Below, piece by piece: positions 26,637 through 35,531 of a DNA stretch of 64,000 nt. The notes below the pieces were generated by a model. It was given only the letters and a program-made list of their open reading frames with translations. It had not been told where the DNA came from and made no database searches. Source of the stretch: Acididesulfobacillus acetoxydans (lineage in GTDB: Bacteria > Bacillota > Desulfitobacteriia > Desulfitobacteriales > Desulfitobacteriaceae); the NCBI RefSeq assembly GCF_900016645.1, contig NZ_CDGJ01000065.1; one strand, given 5' to 3'. Each line of letters starts with the position of its first letter. Positions within the stretch are counted from its first letter, which is position 1. A program made the translations under genes and the position numbers.

Positions 26637-27128
26637 TCACTTGTTGAGAAGAGTAAGGGGTATTATCTCTCCTCCCCTCTCTCCAAACCACGTCACCCCC
26701 TCTTGTACCATATCCAGTTGTATCACATAGCTTCCCGGATGTTCTGGAGCCTTCATCTCTACGGGCAGAGTTACCTGTTGCCCCGGTTGTAGATCGGTTT
26801 GGAGGTTCGTTCGCAACCCATCATCGACAACCATCTTTTTATGATTATCCAAAATGTGATAAGACATATGGACGGGATTAGGCCCACTGGCCGGCCAGAT
26901 AAAATTGCTCGTGTTTTTCACCGTCACATTCACACTTAGGGTCTGTCCGGGCCTGCCTTCTATCGTTTGCTTCGCAATGGTGAACTGTTCCCCGTAGACT
27001 TTGGCCGCTTGATTCAAGCCGTTACGCACCATGTAATGCGCGCTCATCATCCGTGCGTTGAAAACGAGCATGGTCAAAATGAGAAGAGGCAGGGCAAACA
27101 TCGCTCCGGTTTCCGTCTTACGCTTCAC
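26637..27128 (-). CDS. Membrane-anchored stand-alone Ig-like domain protein
   Basis: A 163-residue protein with one N-terminal membrane segment (AMFALPLLILTMLVFNARMM), a short linker, and a single beta domain: SVNVTVKNTSNFIWPASGPN, then PVHMSYHILDNHKKMV and SYVIQLDMVQEGVTWF. The same domain is fused to the GT-C-like protein (24374) and to the Wzt-C-like protein (21977). It should face outward. Its function is unknown; a polysaccharide-binding or assembly-scaffold role is inferred only from context. Start GTG 27128 after GAGGGAGGATC. Confidence 0.75.
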   Translation of the reverse strand: MKRKTETGAMFALPLLILTMLVFNARMMSAHYMVRNGLNQAAKVYGEQFTIAKQTIEGRPGQTLSVNVTVKNTSNFIWPASGPNPVHMSYHILDNHKKMVVDDGLRTNLQTDLQPGQQVTLPVEMKAPEHPGSYVIQLDMVQEGVTWFGERGGEIIPLTLLNK

Positions 27129-27143
27129 TCCGCTGATCCTCCC

Positions 27144-28286
27144 TCATTTTCTAGACTCGTAACATTCCTGGTAAACCGACCACGTCTTTAGTGCACACTC
27201 TTCCCATGTGAACTGGGCAGCCCGTCGAACACCTTTATCCGATAGGGTTTGGCGGAGCTCGTGCGACGATACGACCCGTACAATGGCGTTGCTGAGTTCT
27301 TCGACATCATAAGGATCTACCATTATTCCAGCCTCTCCTACCACTTCCGGCAGTGAGGAAACATTCGAAGTGATCACCGGAACTCCACAAGCCATCGCTT
27401 CTAAAGGGGGTAGTCCAAAGCCTTCGTAGAGCGATGGATAAACAAAAGCCATCGCCATGTTGTAGAGAGTGGGCAAGTCCTGATCGGGCACGTAGCCCGT
27501 GAAAGTGACATCATGCATCAAGCCCAAATCTTGAACACGTTGGTAAATAGGCCCGTCCAGCCATCCTTTTCCGCCTGCCAATACCAGCCCTAAAGAAGAA
27601 CTGCCCAACCGCTGTTTAGCCATGCCATATGCCTCAACCAAACGTTCTAAGTTCTTTCTTGGTTCGATAGTTCCTACATACAGAAGAAAGTACTCCGGCA
27701 GACCATACCTGCTCCGCAGTGTTTGAAAAAGGATCTCGTCTTCCCGATTGCGCCCGAACCCTGACGACACTCCAAGCGGAGTAACTGCTACCTTGCTGGC
27801 CGGGACCTTAAGAAGATCCACAATTTCCCCTTTTGCACTGTGTGAGGCGGTAATGATCCTGTCAGCTGCCCTCATACGATGCTCAAAGAACCTCAGCATC
27901 TCCACCCGTCTCCGGGGATGGTACTGCGGATAGAGCACGTATGACATATCGAAAATGTTAATAACAGTTACCTTCTTGAATGGCCGAGGGATGTAGTTAG
28001 GCTCGTGATACACGTCGAACTTCTGCGAGAGTCCGAGCGCGTCGAAAGGCAGATACTTGTCTAGACTCCTCCCGGCTGGAACAGTGGTCAACTGGGAAAA
28101 TAGCTTTTCAGCGGTGTCGCAAGCCTTAGAAGCTATTATGGTGACACCACATACGTCATCAAACTGCAAATATGTTTTGACCAAGTTGTAGGTGTAGCTT
28201 CCTATACCCGCTCGCGAGCTGTGGAGGCTTTGTCCGTCAATAACAACCCTCAATTTGACTTCTACCTCCGGTTCTGGTGCTTTCAT
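27144..28286 (-). CDS. Family 4 glycosyltransferase (mannosyltransferase-like)
   Basis: A 380-residue GT-B enzyme. LRVVIDGQSLHSSRAGIGSY near the N-terminus, YVGTIEPRKNLERLVEAY in the middle, and VYPSLYEGFGLPPLEAMACG with the E..FG....E motif near residue 295 define a GT4 retaining transferase close to the mannosyltransferase B group, which use GDP-mannose-type donors. It lies in the run of glycosyltransferases downstream of the ABC exporter. No strong ribosome binding site precedes ATG 28286, so expression may depend on coupling. Confidence 0.9.
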   Translation of the reverse strand: MKAPEPEVEVKLRVVIDGQSLHSSRAGIGSYTYNLVKTYLQFDDVCGVTIIASKACDTAEKLFSQLTTVPAGRSLDKYLPFDALGLSQKFDVYHEPNYIPRPFKKVTVINIFDMSYVLYPQYHPRRRVEMLRFFEHRMRAADRIITASHSAKGEIVDLLKVPASKVAVTPLGVSSGFGRNREDEILFQTLRSRYGLPEYFLLYVGTIEPRKNLERLVEAYGMAKQRLGSSSLGLVLAGGKGWLDGPIYQRVQDLGLMHDVTFTGYVPDQDLPTLYNMAMAFVYPSLYEGFGLPPLEAMACGVPVITSNVSSLPEVVGEAGIMVDPYDVEELSNAIVRVVSSHELRQTLSDKGVRRAAQFTWEECALKTWSVYQECYESRK

Positions 28287-28302
28287 GGGATCCCAGACCT
28301 AC

Positions 28303-29613
28303 TCAGAGGACCCGAACCAACCGTTCCGCTAATACTCTCAAATAGGCCTCGTTATGCTCAGTCAGCCCTATAGCAAGGAGTCTCTCGGCAAGTGACTCGA
28401 GATATTTACCCGTATGGCTCCCCAACAAGTCTTTTGAGAGGAATGCGCTTACTTCCCTCGCAATCGTATCCCCATCGTGCTTAGCGAGTACGTAGTCCCT
28501 TGCCTTGCGCCCCAGCTCTGTCCTAAGCTCTGGGTGGGTTGCAAGTCTAATAATGGCGTTCTTCAATGCAGGCTTCTCAGCCCGTTCGTCTACCGGAATC
28601 TTAACCACGGCGTCATCCGGGAGTTCAGAAAACCATGCGTCATCTGATACGATGCACGCCTTGCTTGCCGCCATGGCTCTAAGAACCGTAGCCGAGGTCT
28701 CACCCATCGAAGGATAGCGAAGATTGACTACGATGTCAGCAGTGTCAAGCAACCTTTCGAACTCCGGGAGGGGTATGTACCCCGTCTTTCGGATCCTCTC
28801 GTTTAAGCATGCATCGACATAATCTCCCTCGCCGACCATTAAGTAGCTGAGCTCAAGACCCGAATCGATCGCAACCTCACCAGTAGCTTGAATAACCTGG
28901 TAATTCCTCTTTGTAGGAGCTATATAGCCAAAAGAGGCCACAAAGGGATTAGCGTCCCCAACTCGGTATTTCGCTCTGATGGCCCTGACTTCTTCCAGAG
29001 AGGTTTTGCCACCGTTATTGTAGTTTACCTGATTAATATGCGCCACCCTAGAATTTGGGCTCCCTACTTCCAGCAACTTCTCCCTTGCGTACTCGGAATG
29101 CACAATAATGCCCTTAGCTTTGTCCAAAACGCGCCTGACCAAGGGCAGTGTCTCAGGATGCTTGTGCTGAAGAGGAGGGGAATCTCCACCAAGTATCTCC
29201 CTGCCTGCTCTTATTCCTTCATCACCATAGTTATAATAGAGTTCTTCAACGTAAGCCTTCACATCCTTTCTGTAATCCAGATAATAACCCGTCACCAAAT
29301 AATACAACACGAAGTCATGTAGAATAACAAAGCCGGGATACTCAAGAAATACATCATAGATAGCGGCATGAAAGTGCGGATTGTTACCCAGGTTGTAAAT
29401 GATAGCATCATAATCAGATAACTTCTTACGCGCATTCCTGTTCCTTGCATGGTCAATCACCTTGTACCGCTTAAGTGCAGGATTATCGGGCTTAAAGCCG
29501 TCGACCCATAGGTCAATTTCGCTATACCGGCTCAAGTAGGGAAGGAGGAATTCTGAGTAATCGGATATCCCACTCTTGAGAGGATTCAGAGGGCTAAAGT
29601 AGGCAATTTTCAT
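28303..29613 (-). CDS. Family 4 glycosyltransferase
   Basis: A 436-residue GT-B protein. It starts MKIAYFSPLNPLKSGISDYS (the conserved GISDYSE acceptor loop), and continues with VILHDFVLYYL, VASFGYIAPTKRNYQVIQAT and a C-terminal VVNLRYPSMGETSATVLRAM donor-site motif. The frame is open from 29643, but ATG 29613 overlaps the upstream stop by 4 bases (ATGA), has GAAAGG upstream, and starts at the family N-terminus. Sugar specificity is unknown; with GDP-rhamnose genes nearby a rhamnosyl or mannosyl transfer is plausible. Confidence 0.88.
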   Translation of the reverse strand: MKIAYFSPLNPLKSGISDYSEFLLPYLSRYSEIDLWVDGFKPDNPALKRYKVIDHARNRNARKKLSDYDAIIYNLGNNPHFHAAIYDVFLEYPGFVILHDFVLYYLVTGYYLDYRKDVKAYVEELYYNYGDEGIRAGREILGGDSPPLQHKHPETLPLVRRVLDKAKGIIVHSEYAREKLLEVGSPNSRVAHINQVNYNNGGKTSLEEVRAIRAKYRVGDANPFVASFGYIAPTKRNYQVIQATGEVAIDSGLELSYLMVGEGDYVDACLNERIRKTGYIPLPEFERLLDTADIVVNLRYPSMGETSATVLRAMAASKACIVSDDAWFSELPDDAVVKIPVDERAEKPALKNAIIRLATHPELRTELGRKARDYVLAKHDGDTIAREVSAFLSKDLLGSHTGKYLESLAERLLAIGLTEHNEAYLRVLAERLVRVL

Positions 29614-30650
29614 CCGATTAACCTTTCTATAACGTAATCCCAACTTATGTTCAGAGTGTCCATAAGAGCCCGACCATTCGCTCCCAACTTCCGGGCGGTG
29701 TCTTTCCTATTGTAGAGCAGATCGATCGCCTCTGCAATTCCCCTGGGCTCGGGTTTCAGAATGAAACCGTTGGACTCATTGACAAACTCCAAAGGTCCAC
29801 CGGAATCCACGTGTGTGATCACGGGCTTCCCTGAGAAAAACGCTTCTAAAGTCACATAGCCATAGTCTTCTTGATAAGGGCCAAAATAGACGCCCAAGCA
29901 TTCCGAATAAAGCCGGATTTTTTCCTCATCACTAATGTAACCAAGCATTTCTAGTCTGGATTCGGTCCCATCTCTCCGAACAATACCCTTGATTTTTTCC
30001 ATTGTCCTGGGGTCCGCGGCCCCGGCTAGGACAGCCTTTACCGGAGATTTACTATACTTAAGCGACTCTGCCAGAAGTACTTGGCGTTTTATGTCATTGA
30101 TTCTGCTCGGATAGAAAATGTAATCGCCAAAATCTTTAGGCCCGAATTTTTCAAAATGCAGCGGCGGATGATAGAGAGGGCTTGCCTCTATCCCATTGTA
30201 GCGTCGGAGTCTATCTGCCACCGTAGTCGAGTCTGTAAATATCCTCTTGGCGGCTCTTAGATGCCTGTTGTCATTATTTATAATGATCTGACGTACTTCG
30301 GCACCGGATTCCATGTTGTGCAAATCACCATGCTCAGTGTTCCACAACTCATAAGCCTGCCTGTGTTGGTGGAGAAGCCAGAGAACCTTGTTCTCATGTG
30401 AGATGTAGTAGGCGGGAAATTTCATGCCGATAAGGAGATCTATCTTTTGACCATTCACCTCCGTCAGGTCAACAAGCTGGGAAAGGAGAATTCCATCAAT
30501 TAATGCCTGGGCTGGATACCACTTAAACGGAATTGTTACGATATCAACATCGTGGCCCCTCGTCTTGAGGGCATCGCGGAGCATCTGGGCTTGGATCTCC
30601 GCCCCGCCGCGTAGAAACGGTACCTGCACTGTCGCAATAGCAATTTTCAA
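29610..30650 (-). CDS. Family 4 glycosyltransferase
   Basis: A 346-residue GT-B enzyme: MKIAIATVQVPFLRGGAEIQ at the N-terminus (GGAE loop), YPSRINDIKRQVLLAESL in the donor domain, and GVYFGPYQEDYGYVTLEAFF (E.YG...E motif) near residue 255. It starts with TTG 30650, overlapping the previous stop (TTGA), and ends with ATGA shared with the next gene, so three transferases here are translationally coupled. Confidence 0.9.
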   Translation of the reverse strand: MKIAIATVQVPFLRGGAEIQAQMLRDALKTRGHDVDIVTIPFKWYPAQALIDGILLSQLVDLTEVNGQKIDLLIGMKFPAYYISHENKVLWLLHQHRQAYELWNTEHGDLHNMESGAEVRQIIINNDNRHLRAAKRIFTDSTTVADRLRRYNGIEASPLYHPPLHFEKFGPKDFGDYIFYPSRINDIKRQVLLAESLKYSKSPVKAVLAGAADPRTMEKIKGIVRRDGTESRLEMLGYISDEEKIRLYSECLGVYFGPYQEDYGYVTLEAFFSGKPVITHVDSGGPLEFVNESNGFILKPEPRGIAEAIDLLYNRKDTARKLGANGRALMDTLNISWDYVIERLIG

Positions 30651-31768
30651 GCCGGCTCACTTCCTATTACCTTGTTGAAAGACAGGCGGAATGTCTCTTT
30701 AATTCTCTCATGTGAAAATCTGTCGGACACATTCTGATATCCCTCTTCTTGACAAAATTCCTTAACATCCCGATCGTGGAACACTGTGTAAAGGGAAGCA
30801 GCCGCCAAATTATAGTCCACCGTATCCAGCACAATCTGCTTCCTTCCTGCAGTCTCTCGCAATGCCGTACCCCCATAAGTAACCAGCGGCAGCCGGAGGT
30901 ACTGCGCCTCTATGATTGGAACGCAAAAGCCTTCATGTTCGCTCATACAGAGAAACGCATCTGAAGCAAGAAAAAGCGCTTTAATGTCTTGTAGCGGAAG
31001 CTTATCAGTAAAACTTACATTATCCTCCAGTTGTCCATCCCTAATCGTGTCGTTGAGTTCATCCATATAGCCTCCCAGGTAGGGATCAATACCCCCCGTA
31101 ATCCACAAATGAATCTCTTCGTGAAAGGTCGCCCTGAAGGCTTTTACGATACCAAGTAAATGTTTATGACCTTTGTTGGGGGCAACTCTACCAAGGAAGA
31201 AAATCTGCTTTCGCTTACTCATCAGGACGTTCCTGACCAAGGATATATTGGGTTTTACTTCTGCCCAAGCCTCCAAGGAATGAAAAGGAGGAACAACTAC
31301 GGCCCTTTCTTTGCACAACCCGCAACCCAACAAATCCTGCCTATTGAACTCCGAATCTGCGAACCACCATCCTTGATCAATGCTCTCCAGCAACCTCGCG
31401 GTCTGCTCCCTGCCTTTTGATGTCTGATCGAAATGCAATGGAGAATACGGCTCGAAGAACTCCGGTGGAGTTATGTTATGATACTTTAGGATCACCCGCG
31501 CTTTGCAACGCTTAAGTATCTCTTCACCCTCAGCCCAGAAAACACTGTGATGGTAGATTAAGACGTTGTCCGGTCGGCTTATAAGACGCAAAAGCTCACG
31601 TTTGTCGAACCTGAAACTGGCTAGATCACCCAAATAATTCTCCGCATAGATGTAGGCTTCATAACCCAAGCCTGTTAGCGTGCGGTACATGCCAAGAATA
31701 TCGTGCCCAATGGCATCACCGCCGGTCAATGTCTGATGCGCCAAAACTACCTTTGACTTAAGACCCAC
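30647..31768 (-). CDS. Family 4-type glycosyltransferase
   Basis: A 373-residue GT-B protein: KVVLAHQTLTGGDAIGHDIL at the N-terminus, FFLGRVAPNKGHKHLLGIVK in the donor domain and DAFLCMSEHEGFCVPIIEAQ (E.EGF.....E) near residue 275. GTG 31768 lies 11 bases inside the 3' end of the methyltransferase gene and its stop overlaps the next start, consistent with one polycistronic unit. Donor and linkage are not deducible. Confidence 0.88.
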   Translation of the reverse strand: MGLKSKVVLAHQTLTGGDAIGHDILGMYRTLTGLGYEAYIYAENYLGDLASFRFDKRELLRLISRPDNVLIYHHSVFWAEGEEILKRCKARVILKYHNITPPEFFEPYSPLHFDQTSKGREQTARLLESIDQGWWFADSEFNRQDLLGCGLCKERAVVVPPFHSLEAWAEVKPNISLVRNVLMSKRKQIFFLGRVAPNKGHKHLLGIVKAFRATFHEEIHLWITGGIDPYLGGYMDELNDTIRDGQLEDNVSFTDKLPLQDIKALFLASDAFLCMSEHEGFCVPIIEAQYLRLPLVTYGGTALRETAGRKQIVLDTVDYNLAAASLYTVFHDRDVKEFCQEEGYQNVSDRFSHERIKETFRLSFNKVIGSEPA

Positions 31769-33314
31769 GCTTGCATATCACCCCCTTGCTTAAGATGAGA
31801 GCATAATCGTGGGCACTATAGAACAAATAATTAAACCGATTGACAAGTTGTATGATTGTGCCGTCTTGACCTCTCACGTCACCACCTTCGGGGATTCTTG
31901 ACAATTCATCCGGGTGCAGATCAAGCTGTTTTAAGATTTTAAAGCCAGCGCATTCTGAAAGGAAGCTCAATGTTTCCGGAAGAATCGGTTTTTCATGGGA
32001 TATGTCCATGTTGAACCAAGTGCAGACGGCCGATATGTTATGTGGATTAATTGTTTCCACCATGAGAATACCGCCACATTTAAGCTTGAGGTGGGTTAAC
32101 TCCATAAAGCGAACAAGGCTATTAGGTTTCAAATGCTCAATCACCTGGGCCGCAAAGATCCCATCCAAGCTGTTGTCCTCAAGACCTTCCAAATAGGAAA
32201 AGAGGTCTGCCTGAAGTACAGGTAAGCCCCTGTCCTGACAATACCCCACCATATCCTCGTTGATATCTATGCCCTGAACGCCGATCCCGTTTTCCTGCAG
32301 GAGTTCCACGAATTCTCCGCGTCCGCAGCCAATATCCAGAACCTTGCTTTTTCCCTTGAAGTAGTCGAGATAGACTCGCTGTCTCTCCTTTATGTCTTCT
32401 CGGCTGCCTCGGAATCTCTGTTCGAAGAGAAAATAATCTATGTCTGGGTTCTCCTCTTTGTCTTCCCGCACAAGACGTTCGACGGTCCGGACCCCAGGCT
32501 CGATATGAAGTCCTTTATTAATCCTTCTTTCCAGACGCCTCAACCGATCTGCAACCAACATCAGCTCGGGTTCCAGTCGGCGCTTAGCCTGTTCGTCTGC
32601 CAGAGCCAAGACTTCGTTTCGTTCTGACAATACAGACGCTCTGACACTATCCAACTCACTCCGCTCCGCCTTATCAGCCAGCATGTCCCGGATCGCTTCC
32701 AGCTTGGATTCATCCGCTTTGCTATCCAGGAGCCCTCTCACCTCTTCCAGTTCTTCTGCGCCAACTTTCCCCGCGAGGTACTCCTTCAAAAGTTCTACAT
32801 CGTTCCGGTCGGCCTTGTCCTGTAGCCCGTCGCTCAGCGCCCCAAGTCCCGCCCCGGCACTGCTAAGTTCCGCAAACTGGTTCCCGATATCGTTCAGCAG
32901 GTTCTCCAGTTCTTGGATCCGGTCCCTAGCACCCCGAAGAGCCAGGGATTGATTGCGGGCAAGCTCGCCCAAGAGATTAAGGGCGCGCGTCACACTCCCG
33001 TTAAACTCCCTTTGCTGATCTACAGGCGGATTGACATACCAGCGCAGGAATTTTCGCACCACCTTCTTACCGAACACGATGAAACGACCGATCGTTTTGC
33101 GGTGCGACGTAATCGGATACTCAGCGTTCACATTCCACTTTAAGTTACTCTGCCTCAGTTCAGCCTCCAGGCGGCTGAACTCTCCCTCCGCGGGAACTTC
33201 GCTACCGCCAAGCCCCCCGCCGGCCCCCCGGGCAGAAACCATAGACCGTTTGGCCTTCATGGCCTCCCGGATTCTCTCCATCACTTCTTCAACCGTCAAT
33301 TGTGCGTTTGCCAT
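31758..33314 (-). CDS. Coiled-coil SAM-dependent methyltransferase, possible glycan chain terminator
   Basis: A 518-residue protein. Residues about 1-100 include a basic region. A long heptad-rich coiled coil spans about 110-270 (ELLKEYLAGKVGAEELEEVR), and a class I methyltransferase fold spans about 310-470 with the SAM-binding VLDIGCGRGEFVELLQENGI, LPVLQADLF and IFAAQVIEHL. In ABC-exported O-antigens and in Geobacillus S-layer glycans, proteins combining a methyltransferase with a coiled coil (WbdD, WsaE) cap the non-reducing end and act as a molecular ruler. Position beside Wzt and Wzm supports the same role here. No kinase domain is seen. The assignment as chain terminator is inference; the methyltransferase fold is clear. 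Confidence 0.8.
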   Translation of the reverse strand: MANAQLTVEEVMERIREAMKAKRSMVSARGAGGGLGGSEVPAEGEFSRLEAELRQSNLKWNVNAEYPITSHRKTIGRFIVFGKKVVRKFLRWYVNPPVDQQREFNGSVTRALNLLGELARNQSLALRGARDRIQELENLLNDIGNQFAELSSAGAGLGALSDGLQDKADRNDVELLKEYLAGKVGAEELEEVRGLLDSKADESKLEAIRDMLADKAERSELDSVRASVLSERNEVLALADEQAKRRLEPELMLVADRLRRLERRINKGLHIEPGVRTVERLVREDKEENPDIDYFLFEQRFRGSREDIKERQRVYLDYFKGKSKVLDIGCGRGEFVELLQENGIGVQGIDINEDMVGYCQDRGLPVLQADLFSYLEGLEDNSLDGIFAAQVIEHLKPNSLVRFMELTHLKLKCGGILMVETINPHNISAVCTWFNMDISHEKPILPETLSFLSECAGFKILKQLDLHPDELSRIPEGGDVRGQDGTIIQLVNRFNYLFYSAHDYALILSKGVICKRGS

Positions 33315-33390
33315 GTTTCACCCCTATGAGAATCTAACGCTTCTCCCGCATTCTTGTCCATTGGTACCGATCTTGTCTTCGAAACAGCGG

Positions 33391-34722
33391 CTATCTTTCC
33401 GCCGCCACCGCTGCACCCCTGTCGTTCAAACCCGAGATCTCCCACCGGTGTTCCAGCCTGCAGACTCCGACATCTTTTATCTGAGAATAGACTGTAAAGT
33501 CGAGGCAGCGAACGAGATAGTCGTACTCTGTAGCCAATCCGTCGCTGCAGGCGACATTGAGGTAATACTCGCCTTCCACCAGATTCAGCTTGGCGATATT
33601 GACCCGCACAACGATCCCGTCGCCCATGATCTGAACATCCGTGGGCTGTCTGTCGATCAACGTATTCGTCCCATAACACCAAAGATCATCGTTGCGGTAG
33701 ATGGCAATCCCAAAAACCAGGTTGTCCACCGGCTTGTGCTTGTGGCAGCGCATTTCGATGACACACGGTTCTCCACTTTCAAATCTGGTCTTGCCCCGAC
33801 CGCTTCGATCCATAAACGCCACTCCGGTTATCTCCACGGAGCCGTTTCCGCGCCGCTTGGGCGGAGTGATTTCGATTGGAATGTCCCCCTCTTCGGGGTC
33901 GTCCAGGCTGTTTCTTTCGGGATCCGGTGTAGCCTCTTCACGCACGTGCTCTGCCTGCAACCTGCTTTTTGTCTCGGCCCTTCGATCTTCCGCTGCAAAT
34001 ACCTCCGTCCGGTATTTTCCTATTACGTCTGCCGGAACACCCTGCTCCAACAGAACTCCTTCATGCAGCCAAGCCAGTTCATCACAAAGCATCTCCAGCT
34101 GTCCCAGGCTATGCGACACGATCACGATCGTAGCGCCCTGGGATTTGAAGGACTTCATCTTATTGAAACACTTCTTCTGAAACCCCTCATCGCCCACCGC
34201 CAGAATCTCGTCGACAAGGAGAATATCCGGGTCCACGTTGATAGCGATGGAAAAGGCCAAGCGCATATACATGCCTGAAGAATAGGTTCGCACCGGACTG
34301 TCTATGAACTCCTCCAGCTCGGAAAAATCAATGATCTCTTCCAGTCTCCGGTCGATTTCCTTTTTCGTCAGGCCGAAGATTGCCGCGTTCATATAAATAT
34401 TCTCCAACCCGCTGAAGTCTGGGTGAAAGCCCGCACCCAACTCCAAAAGACTGGACACTTTTCCCTTGATCTTGACGTTTCCCCGGTCCGGATAGATGAT
34501 CCGGGTCAACAGTTTTAAGAAAGTGCTCTTGCCGGAACCGTTCTGGCCGATCAGCCCCAACGTCCTGCCCTTTTCAACCTTGAGATCAACGCCCTTCAAG
34601 ACCCACAGTTCATCGTATTTGCGCCTGTGGCTGAACAAGACCTGTTCCTTCAAGGTTGGGGCCCGGTCATGGTAGAGGCGGAACATTTTCCAGACGTCCG
34701 CGGCTTCAATTACACAATCCAT
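33391..34722 (-). CDS. wzt: Polysaccharide ABC exporter ATPase with C-terminal glycan-binding domain
   Basis: A 443-residue protein. The N-terminal ATPase (about 1-245) has Walker A GQNGSGKST, the signature YSSGM, Walker B ILLVDEILAVGD and the H-loop VSHSL, in the Wzt/TagH subfamily (MFRLYHDRAPTLKEQ). After a charged linker (about 255-300), a C-terminal beta domain (about 305-430, NLVFGIAIYRNDDLWCYGTN) matches the Wzt carbohydrate-binding module that recognises the capped end of the exported glycan. With the permease just upstream it forms the exporter. The presence of the C-terminal domain supports recognition of a modified terminus made by the adjacent methyltransferase. Confidence 0.93.
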   Translation of the reverse strand: MDCVIEAADVWKMFRLYHDRAPTLKEQVLFSHRRKYDELWVLKGVDLKVEKGRTLGLIGQNGSGKSTFLKLLTRIIYPDRGNVKIKGKVSSLLELGAGFHPDFSGLENIYMNAAIFGLTKKEIDRRLEEIIDFSELEEFIDSPVRTYSSGMYMRLAFSIAINVDPDILLVDEILAVGDEGFQKKCFNKMKSFKSQGATIVIVSHSLGQLEMLCDELAWLHEGVLLEQGVPADVIGKYRTEVFAAEDRRAETKSRLQAEHVREEATPDPERNSLDDPEEGDIPIEITPPKRRGNGSVEITGVAFMDRSGRGKTRFESGEPCVIEMRCHKHKPVDNLVFGIAIYRNDDLWCYGTNTLIDRQPTDVQIMGDGIVVRVNIAKLNLVEGEYYLNVACSDGLATEYDYLVRCLDFTVYSQIKDVGVCRLEHRWEISGLNDRGAAVAAER

Positions 34723-34754
34723 AAGTTTACACTACCCATAAGTTGAATTATCTC

Positions 34755-35531
34755 CTATACCTGTTCCGCAAACCCTTTGGACAGGCGTCTAAATACCAGA
34801 TAACCAAAAACAAGAACGAAACAGGACATGAGGGCAAAAACCCCCAATCCGGGAAAGTAAGGAAAGACCCCATAATAGAGGATATCCCTGTAAGCCTCTG
34901 TCAGGGTCACCATGGGGTTGAGAAAGAGGTACTTCAGGTATTTTCCGGGTGCAACGTTTAGCGGGTAGACGATAGGGGTCAGATAAAACCATGCCATCAT
35001 CAAAATCCCCCAGATGTGTTCCACATCCCGGAAATACACTGTGATAGCCGCCACCAGCAGACTCACACCTAATGTAAAAATAAATTCCAGGATCATCACC
35101 AGGGGCAAGGCAGCGAGGCTCAGTGTCAGAGGAATACGAAAAAGAAGCAAAGCGACAAAAGCGATAAGAAAACTCAATCCCAGATTAACCAAACCTGCTG
35201 TCGTTGAGGCGAGTGGCAGAATTTCCCGCGGAAAGTAGACCTTCTTGATGATATTGTTGTTGCTGACAATGAGACCGGTTGCTTCCTGGGTCGTGTTGGC
35301 AAAAAATATCCACGGCAGCAACACCACAAAGAGAAACATAGGATAGTTCTTGATGTTCATACGCATAATCGTTGAAAATACCACAGAATAGACCACGAGT
35401 TGCAGCAAAGGATTGATGAAGGTCCAAAGAAACCCAAAAAACGAGGCCTTGTAGCGCGTGCGCAGATTGCGCTTCACCATATTCTTGTACATTTCCCGGT
35501 AGGCATAGAGCTCACGCAGAACTGAGAGCAT
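34755..35531 (-). CDS. wzm: Polysaccharide ABC exporter permease
   Basis: A 258-residue ABC-2 type permease with six helices: KRNLRTRYKASFFGFLWTFI, VVLLPWIFFANTTQEATGLI, NIIKKVYFPREILPLAST and LTPIVYPLNVAPGKYLKYLF are the Wzm/TagG signature stretches. Its ATG overlaps the gmd stop by one base (TGATG), so it is translationally coupled. It forms the membrane channel for the undecaprenyl-linked polysaccharide with Wzt. Confidence 0.93.
   Translation of the reverse strand: MLSVLRELYAYREMYKNMVKRNLRTRYKASFFGFLWTFINPLLQLVVYSVVFSTIMRMNIKNYPMFLFVVLLPWIFFANTTQEATGLIVSNNNIIKKVYFPREILPLASTTAGLVNLGLSFLIAFVALLLFRIPLTLSLAALPLVMILEFIFTLGVSLLVAAITVYFRDVEHIWGILMMAWFYLTPIVYPLNVAPGKYLKYLFLNPMVTLTEAYRDILYYGVFPYFPGLGVFALMSCFVLVFGYLVFRRLSKGFAEQV

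Noticed and set aside
33031..34278. A 415-residue plus-strand frame
   Set aside because: It lies antisense to the methyltransferase and Wzt genes, both with clear motifs, and has no protein-like features.
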